From positions 1 through 10,069 of the forward strand of contig CAZBMJ010000053.1 in NCBI GenBank assembly GCA_964493205.1: a stretch of DNA of 10,069 nt, read 5' to 3'. This stretch comes from CAZBMJ01 sp964493205. Its GTDB lineage: Bacteria; Myxococcota; UBA727; JABDBI01. The notes under the pieces were generated by a model. It ran no database searches, had not been told where the DNA came from, and worked only from the letters and a program-made list of their open reading frames with translations. The translations under genes were made by a program, and so were the position numbers. This document shows positions 6,295 through 10,069 of the stretch, piece by piece (position 1 is the first letter of the stretch; the number at the start of each line of letters is the position of its first letter).

Positions 6295-7050
6295 TTAATA
6301 ATTTTTAAGAACTTTTTTTACTATAGCTAAAATATTTATATGTTTAGCATCAAAAACAGGTGACTTTGAAGTAATTATTCCTAAAAAATCTTCATTTGGC
6401 TCATTATGTAAGCCCACTAAAAAAGAAGGATTTTTTTGATAGGTAATTGCTTTGGCGATCACTTCTTGACCAATAAAGCAGCCTTTATTGAGCGAAATAT
6501 AAGAATCTAGCCCTACATTTTGTGGCATATAATTCTCGTTAATTTCATTGGGAACCTGAGGGTATAAGTAAGCAATTCGTAGGGTTTGCCATAATTCTTC
6601 GTTAATTAACTCATGCTTATTTTGATTAGTTATGTTTAGATAAGCTGTTAAATTATCATCACCAAAAAGCTTTAAAGCGTTGCTAGCTTTGGGCTCACAA
6701 GAAATAATAATAGTTGGTTCATACGCGTTAGTATTGGTAATGCTAAAATCTTCCACAAAATGATATTTTTCTAGCCAGTCATATAAAACATTTTGGTTAT
6801 GATGAGACAAAAGCAAAAAACTATCTTTTTTTAAGCAAAACACATGAGTAAAATCTATAATTTTGCCTTGGTGCGTAATAAAAACTGTGCTTAAACTTTG
6901 ATCAACCGCTAATTGGTTTAGATCATTAGTAGACATCTTTTGTAAAAAACTTAAAGCATCTGGGCCATTTATGAGCAATTGGCTAAAGTTTGGCTTATAA
7001 GCAAAAGACTTATTAAGTTTTAGTTCGCTGAATAATGTAGTGAGATTCAT
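6295..7050 (-). CDS. ygfZ: YgfZ/GcvT-type folate-binding protein, Fe-S cluster maintenance
   Basis: A 251-aa member of the YgfZ family: an aminomethyltransferase-like, tetrahydrofolate-binding protein that supports some iron-sulfur enzymes in the cytoplasm. The hallmark K189-G-C191-F-I-G-Q-E196 is intact, including the conserved cysteine, and is followed by the usual V-I-A-K. The N-terminal signature LINGPDALSFLQKMSTND (about 26-43) is also typical. It is shorter than E. coli YgfZ (326 aa); the C-terminal beta domain after residue 200 is compact, about 50 residues. On the minus strand AGGA lies six bases before the ATG. The gene is divergent from hipA. A TATAGT (7071-7066) may be its -10 box, without a good -35. 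tRNA-Lys follows. Confidence 0.9.
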   Translation of the reverse strand: MNLTTLFSELKLNKSFAYKPNFSQLLINGPDALSFLQKMSTNDLNQLAVDQSLSTVFITHQGKIIDFTHVFCLKKDSFLLLSHHNQNVLYDWLEKYHFVEDFSITNTNAYEPTIIISCEPKASNALKLFGDDNLTAYLNITNQNKHELINEELWQTLRIAYLYPQVPNEINENYMPQNVGLDSYISLNKGCFIGQEVIAKAITYQKNPSFLVGLHNEPNEDFLGIITSKSPVFDAKHINILAIVKKVLKNY

Positions 7051-7080
7051 ATGTGATCCTAAATAACTATACTCTTTATC

Positions 7081-7105
7081 ACCTGATCTTTTATTATTGC
7101 AATAT
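7081..7105. repeat. Direct repeat, copy 1, flanking the hipA module
   Basis: These 25 bases match 8588-8612 at 23 positions, with an uninterrupted common core GATCTTTTATTATT. The differences are T/C at offset 4 and G/A at offset 19. The flanks are unrelated. The two copies enclose the hipA-XRE pair exactly, one in the ygfZ-hipA gap and one just after the XRE gene. Confidence 0.75.
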
Positions 7106-7117
7106 GAGTAGGAACAA

Positions 7118-7137
7118 TAGTAAAATTTATTTTACTA
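7118..7137. promoter_or_regulatory. Operator-like palindrome upstream of hipA
   Basis: A perfect dyad, TAGTAAAAT-TT-ATTTTACTA, with nine-base arms lies directly upstream of the hipA -35 box. Hip-type XRE proteins bind dyads around their own promoter, so this is a plausible operator for the downstream XRE protein. It does not resemble the E. coli HipB site (TATCC-N8-GGATA). Confidence 0.55.
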
Positions 7138-7143
7138 AAATAC

Positions 7144-7171
7144 TTGATTTTCTTATTTAGTTAAATATAAT
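7144..7171 (+). promoter_or_regulatory. Promoter of the hipA-XRE pair
   Basis: TTGATT (7144-7149) and a perfect TATAAT (7166-7171) are 16 bp apart. The predicted start is near 7178. AAGGA at 7205-7209 lies eight bases before the ATG at 7218. Confidence 0.6.
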
Positions 7172-7188
7172 TTACTATATAGAGTAAA
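7171..7188. promoter_or_regulatory. Second operator-like dyad at the hipA transcription start
   Basis: TTTACT (7171-7176) and AGTAAA (7183-7188) form a dyad with a six-base centre. It overlaps the last base of the -10 box and the predicted start. The arms share TTTACT/AGTAAA with the dyad at 7118-7137 but point the other way round, so binding by the same protein is uncertain. Confidence 0.4.
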
Positions 7189-7217
7189 AGTATCAAAAAG
7201 TAAAAAGGATTTAACTG

Positions 7218-8429
7218 ATGGCCAATCTTTTGTGGGGAAAAGTTTATTATCAAGACCACTATGCGGGAGTGTTGCGTCAAGAGCCTGGTGATGGTGCGTC
7301 TTTTACCTATGATGCAAGTTACTTGACGTCTGAATACCCTGCCATTGCACATACGTTACCGCTTCAAATTACCCCCCATGTTAGTCAGACAGGTTTGCAT
7401 CCATTTTTTGATAATTTAGTGGCTGAAGGGTGGCTGGAAAATGCCCAAACGCGCTTACTTGGAAAACGCATTATTTCTCGCTTTGAACTTTTGCTTGCTT
7501 TTGGCTATGACTGCGCAGGAGCTGTATCCGTTGTGGATCCTGAGCCTGCTAGAATTTCTAATACCTTATTGGATTTAAAAGATTCCAAGGAAATGGCGTT
7601 GTTTAAAAGCCGAGCATCTCTTTCTGGGGTTCAGCCAAAACTTGCTTTAATTCAAAAAGAAGGAAAATTTTTTCCAGCAAAAATGAATGAACTGAGCACT
7701 CATATCGCCAAGTTTCCCTCTTTGGGGCATGGGGATCTAACTATCAATGAATATTTGATTACTAAAGCTTTTAAAGCCTTGCTACCAGAAGATGATGTGG
7801 TTGATTTGTGGATGGACGAAATTGAAGGCTTTAGCGAACCTGTTTTATTAATAAAACGTTTTGACCGTTCTTTTGAAGGCCGAATTCATTTTGAAGAATT
7901 TAATCAACTTTTAGGAAATAAGTCTAGCGCAAAATATAATGGTTCTTACTCAGAAATGAGTGATTTTATTAAACAAATTAAAGGCTGTCTTCCTGTGGAA
8001 AATTATCGTCTTTTTAGCCGTATTTTGGCAGGTCTATTATGCGGCAACACAGATATGCATTTGAAAAACTTTGCTATGTTTCATACATCAGCAGGTCTTC
8101 GTTTGGCCCCATCTTATGACCAAGTAGCAGCATCTCTTTACAACTATAAATCCGTTGCTCTTATGCTAGCAGGGGCATCTAACGTGCATATAGGTAAGCT
8201 AAAAGCAAAGCATATTATTAGGCTTATGGAAGAATTTTCTTTACCAAAAAGCGCCCTTGAAATGATCATCAAACAGTTAATGCGCAATAAGGAAGCGGCT
8301 AAAATAGCGATCATGGACGATAAACACATAGGAACTACGGAATTTAAAAATAAACTTATAAAACTAATGGAAACAAGATGGAACGCAACATTTTCCTTAA
8401 TTGGTCAGACTTTACTGAAGAAGCCATAA
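7218..8429 (+). CDS. hipA: HipA-type serine/threonine kinase toxin
   Basis: A 403-aa, apparently complete HipA-family kinase (E. coli HipA is 440 aa). In E. coli HipA phosphorylates glutamyl-tRNA synthetase and causes growth arrest; relatives hit other tRNA synthetases. Seen here: the N-terminal subdomain with PFFDNLVAEGWL (62-73); the loop RASLSGVQPK (132-141), where Ser134 aligns with the autophosphorylated Ser of E. coli; likely ATP lysine K165 in STHIAKFP; NEYLITKAF; EPVLLIKRFDR (207-217); catalytic G276-N-T-D279-M-H-L-K283-N284; and metal-binding D301 in LAPSYDQ. All key residues are present, so the kinase should be active. The partner XRE gene follows with a 52-bp overlap, the reverse of the classical hipB-hipA order. 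G+C looks somewhat higher than in the neighbouring lipoprotein genes. Confidence 0.93.
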   Translation: MANLLWGKVYYQDHYAGVLRQEPGDGASFTYDASYLTSEYPAIAHTLPLQITPHVSQTGLHPFFDNLVAEGWLENAQTRLLGKRIISRFELLLAFGYDCAGAVSVVDPEPARISNTLLDLKDSKEMALFKSRASLSGVQPKLALIQKEGKFFPAKMNELSTHIAKFPSLGHGDLTINEYLITKAFKALLPEDDVVDLWMDEIEGFSEPVLLIKRFDRSFEGRIHFEEFNQLLGNKSSAKYNGSYSEMSDFIKQIKGCLPVENYRLFSRILAGLLCGNTDMHLKNFAMFHTSAGLRLAPSYDQVAASLYNYKSVALMLAGASNVHIGKLKAKHIIRLMEEFSLPKSALEMIIKQLMRNKEAAKIAIMDDKHIGTTEFKNKLIKLMETRWNATFSLIGQTLLKKP

Positions 8430-8581
8430 AGCGGCGTAAGTTACAACATCTCACACAAGAGCAACTTGCTGTTTTAGCCCAGGTAAGCAAACCCACACTC
8501 AATAGGTTTGAGCAGGGTAAAACTAACATTACAGTGGAAAATGCCATGAAAATATTGCGTGTATTGGGTTTAACTACATGA
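8378..8581 (+). CDS. Small XRE-type HTH protein, probable HipA antitoxin/repressor
   Basis: A 67-aa protein that is almost only a Cro/C1-type helix-turn-helix: helix 2 about T26-A34 (TQEQLAVLA), recognition helix about S37-Q46 (SKPTLNRFEQ), then the usual GKTNITVENAMKILRVLGL. It is shorter than E. coli HipB (88 aa) and ends right after the domain. The ATG lies inside hipA in another frame; GGA at 8369-8371, six bases upstream, serves as ribosome site, so translation is probably coupled to that of hipA. By position it should neutralise HipA and repress the promoter through the dyads at 7118-7188. That is inference from family and context. Confidence 0.85.
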   Translation: MERNIFLNWSDFTEEAIKRRKLQHLTQEQLAVLAQVSKPTLNRFEQGKTNITVENAMKILRVLGLTT

Positions 8582-8587
8582 AATAAT

Positions 8588-8612
8588 ACCCGATCTTTTA
8601 TTATTACAATAT
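8588..8612. repeat. Direct repeat, copy 2, flanking the hipA module
   Basis: The partner of 7081-7105 (23 of 25 identical), in the same orientation, starting six bases after the XRE stop codon. A shorter identity, AGTAAAAGTAT, also recurs downstream of both copies (7183-7193 and 8642-8652), so part of the hipA leader appears to be repeated ahead of the ankyrin lipoprotein gene, about 48 bp more compact. Confidence 0.75.
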
Positions 8613-8671
8613 CCTATTGCGTGTTTTTATGTAAATAAGTAAGTAAAAGTATGACTTTTTATGAGATTATT

Positions 8672-9904
8672 ATGAAAATTATTAAGAATTGCGTTGTTAT
8701 AAGTTTTTTATTGGTAATAATGGCTGGTTGTGGTGCTAAAGTAACTCCTTCCTCTGGCGCTACTTCTAACCCATCTAACTCCAATTCTGGAAGCGGTGGA
8801 CCAGTAGTACCTCCACCAACTACAGATCCTGCAACCTTGATTCACATGGCCGTTGAAAATCAGAAGGTAGAAGCATTTAAATCTTTAATAAAAAAAGATC
8901 CAAACTTATTAAAAAAGACTGATAAATATGGCAAGAGCCCTTTATTTAAAGCAGTTTCTAGTAATAGAGAAAGTATAATTAAAGCATTCTTAGATTCAGA
9001 TCTAAGTGATGAAGAAAAAAAAGAGCTTGTAGAAGCTAAAGATAGTTCTGGAGAGACTTTAGTTAATATAGCGCTATTTGAAGGCAAAGATACTATTTTT
9101 AAAGCTATTATGGATAAATTTCCTGATTCAATCAATGCTAAAAATCTAAATGGTCTTACAGCTCTTCATATAGCTGCAGCCATAGACCCAAGCAAAATAG
9201 CTTTATTGGCACAAAATCCTCACTTAGATGTTAATGTGTTTAGTGATGAAAGAAAGGATAAAGATGGCAATATTTTGAATCGTCAGAAAAGTGTTTTAAG
9301 TACGGCAATAAGCTATGCTCCTAGTTATCAGTATGAGCTTGAATTAACAGCAGAACAAAAAACAAAACCTTCTAATAATAAATTTATAAATTTTATGAGA
9401 TTACAAGATCAAGATAATACACAAAATAGAGATGAGGCAGTAGATGCTTTGCTGCAAATAAATAATCTTAGTGAAAAAACTATTACTGATGGAGCTATAA
9501 TGGCTGCTGGAAATGCTGATACTATAAATTTAAAAAAATTGCTTGATACTAAAAAAGTAAAACTAGATGAAGAAATAAAGTTTAGTAAAGATATTAACGC
9601 TAATAGATTAGTATGGAGCTGTCTTTATTTTGTTTTTGTGGATTTAACAGAAATCAATAAATTAAATAATATTTCCGATAAAAATGGCAAAAGGTGGGAT
9701 GCCGATGTTTATTATAAGACCCAAATTACCAAAGCTGTTATAGATAATCTGCAAGCCTTAAAGGATGCGGGTTTACCTAAAGAAGCATTTTCTAATAATA
9801 TTTTGAATATTCAATGGGCTGATTTGGTGCAATCTGAAATGCTTGGAATGTTTACTTGGCACTTTAAAGAAGTGCAAGATAAGTTAAAAGAGTTGGCGAA
9901 ATAA
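8672..9904 (+). CDS. Ankyrin-repeat lipoprotein
   Basis: A 410-aa lipoprotein when started at the ATG at 8672, which gives a normal signal (MKIIKN, hydrophobic core, M-A-G-C with lipidated Cys20) and a weak GAG ribosome site six bases upstream. An in-frame ATG at 8651 would add seven poorly fitting residues. Residues 21-52 are a Ser/Asn/Gly/Pro-rich linker. Four ankyrin-like units follow: about 54-84 (LIHMAVENQKVEAFKSLI), 85-124 (GKSPLFKAVSSN), 125-156 (GETLVNIALFEGK) and 157-189 (GLTALHIAAAID). The remaining 220 residues are helical and unrecognised. Ankyrin repeats bind proteins; with a lipid anchor this one would act at the envelope. The target is unknown: export to a host, or partnership with a periplasmic enzyme, are both possible. 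Confidence 0.85.
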   Translation: MKIIKNCVVISFLLVIMAGCGAKVTPSSGATSNPSNSNSGSGGPVVPPPTTDPATLIHMAVENQKVEAFKSLIKKDPNLLKKTDKYGKSPLFKAVSSNRESIIKAFLDSDLSDEEKKELVEAKDSSGETLVNIALFEGKDTIFKAIMDKFPDSINAKNLNGLTALHIAAAIDPSKIALLAQNPHLDVNVFSDERKDKDGNILNRQKSVLSTAISYAPSYQYELELTAEQKTKPSNNKFINFMRLQDQDNTQNRDEAVDALLQINNLSEKTITDGAIMAAGNADTINLKKLLDTKKVKLDEEIKFSKDINANRLVWSCLYFVFVDLTEINKLNNISDKNGKRWDADVYYKTQITKAVIDNLQALKDAGLPKEAFSNNILNIQWADLVQSEMLGMFTWHFKEVQDKLKELAK

Positions 9905-9933
9905 CGAATTACACTTTCAGCCCGTTTCTACGT

Positions 9934-10000
9934 GCCACGCCTTGTGCGAGGCATCCAGACAGTTAACTTTTTTTCAATGGTAGAAATTAGTTTTCTGGAT
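9934..10000. repeat. Degenerate GC-rich inverted-repeat element after the last gene
   Basis: GCC-A-CGC (9934-9940) and GCG-A-GGC (9946-9952) form a hairpin with one A-A mismatch around CTTGT. Immediately after, ATCCAGA (9953-9959) pairs with TCTGGAT (9994-10000), with imperfect pairing inside. The composition differs from the neighbouring AT-rich genes. It resembles, in style, the short dispersed palindromes found in many proteobacterial intergenic regions. The T-run at 9968-9974 is 15 bases after the first hairpin, too far for a standard terminator. Confidence 0.5.
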
Positions 10001-10019
10001 ACCGTGGACGAGTAACGCT

Positions 10020-10056
10020 CATATGATTACCCATAAGTATTGATTAGTTAATCTGA
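10020..10056. repeat. Right arm of 37-bp perfect inverted repeat
   Basis: The exact reverse complement of bases 1-37, ending GTTAATCTGA. Identity stops on the inner side at 10019. The last 13 bases of the window lie outside it and cannot be compared, because the other arm begins at base 1. Confidence 0.9.
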
Positions 10057-10069
10057 GTTTTGGATAAGC

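Noticed and set aside
7161..7352. Minus-strand open frame overlapping the start of hipA
   Set aside because: It would cover the hipA promoter and the 5' end of a clear hipA gene; composition and sequence look non-coding.

Overview
The window is about 10 kb of AT-rich bacterial DNA (roughly one third G+C by eye). It comes from a Gram-negative, two-membrane organism: it carries three lipoprotein genes, an outer-membrane beta-barrel gene, yidD and a ygfZ homologue. The tRNA-Lys resembles proteobacterial ones. The atypical epimerase-like protein (FWKHP...ILRPCHIVGP signature) recalls proteins I associate with Bdellovibrionota/Myxococcota. I cannot fix the lineage from this window.

Layout. 1-341: no gene; it holds one arm of a 37-bp perfect inverted repeat whose partner lies at 10020-10056, a GC-rich hairpin, and the leader of the first lipoprotein gene. 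342-1442 (+): a lipoprotein with a duplicated four-cysteine module and a helical C-terminal part. 1434-2396 and 2383-2616 (-): an atypical SDR/epimerase-like gene overlapping the end of yidD, so a two-gene unit transcribed leftward and converging on the first gene with a 9-bp overlap. 2709-3938 (+): a beta-propeller-like lipoprotein. 3947-4032: two identical 32-bp palindromes flanking the probable promoter of a 475-aa ATPase (4040-5467) that ends in a PD-(D/E)XK-like domain. 5545-6147 (+): an 8-strand-like outer-membrane barrel. 6169-6244 (-): tRNA-Lys(UUU), lying downstream of ygfZ (6295-7050, -). 7218-8581 (+): a hipA-type kinase toxin gene with its small XRE partner after it, overlapping by 52 bp. 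8672-9904 (+): an ankyrin-repeat lipoprotein. 9905-10069: no gene, a degenerate inverted-repeat element and the second 37-bp arm.

How it fits together. Housekeeping genes (yidD, ygfZ, tRNA-Lys) alternate with lineage-specific envelope lipoproteins and two self-contained accessory modules. Both modules have a promoter bracketed by dyads: the ATPase with tandem 32-bp palindromes, and hipA with two TTTACT/AGTAAA-type dyads. That suggests local autoregulation in both. The hipA module is also bracketed by 25-bp direct repeats (23/25 identical; 7081-7105 and 8588-8612), which suggests it arrived, or could leave, as a unit. The strongest candidates for something undescribed are the ATPase with its tandem palindromes, the toxin-first hipA module with flanking repeats, and the SDR-like protein lacking the usual Tyr-Lys pair.
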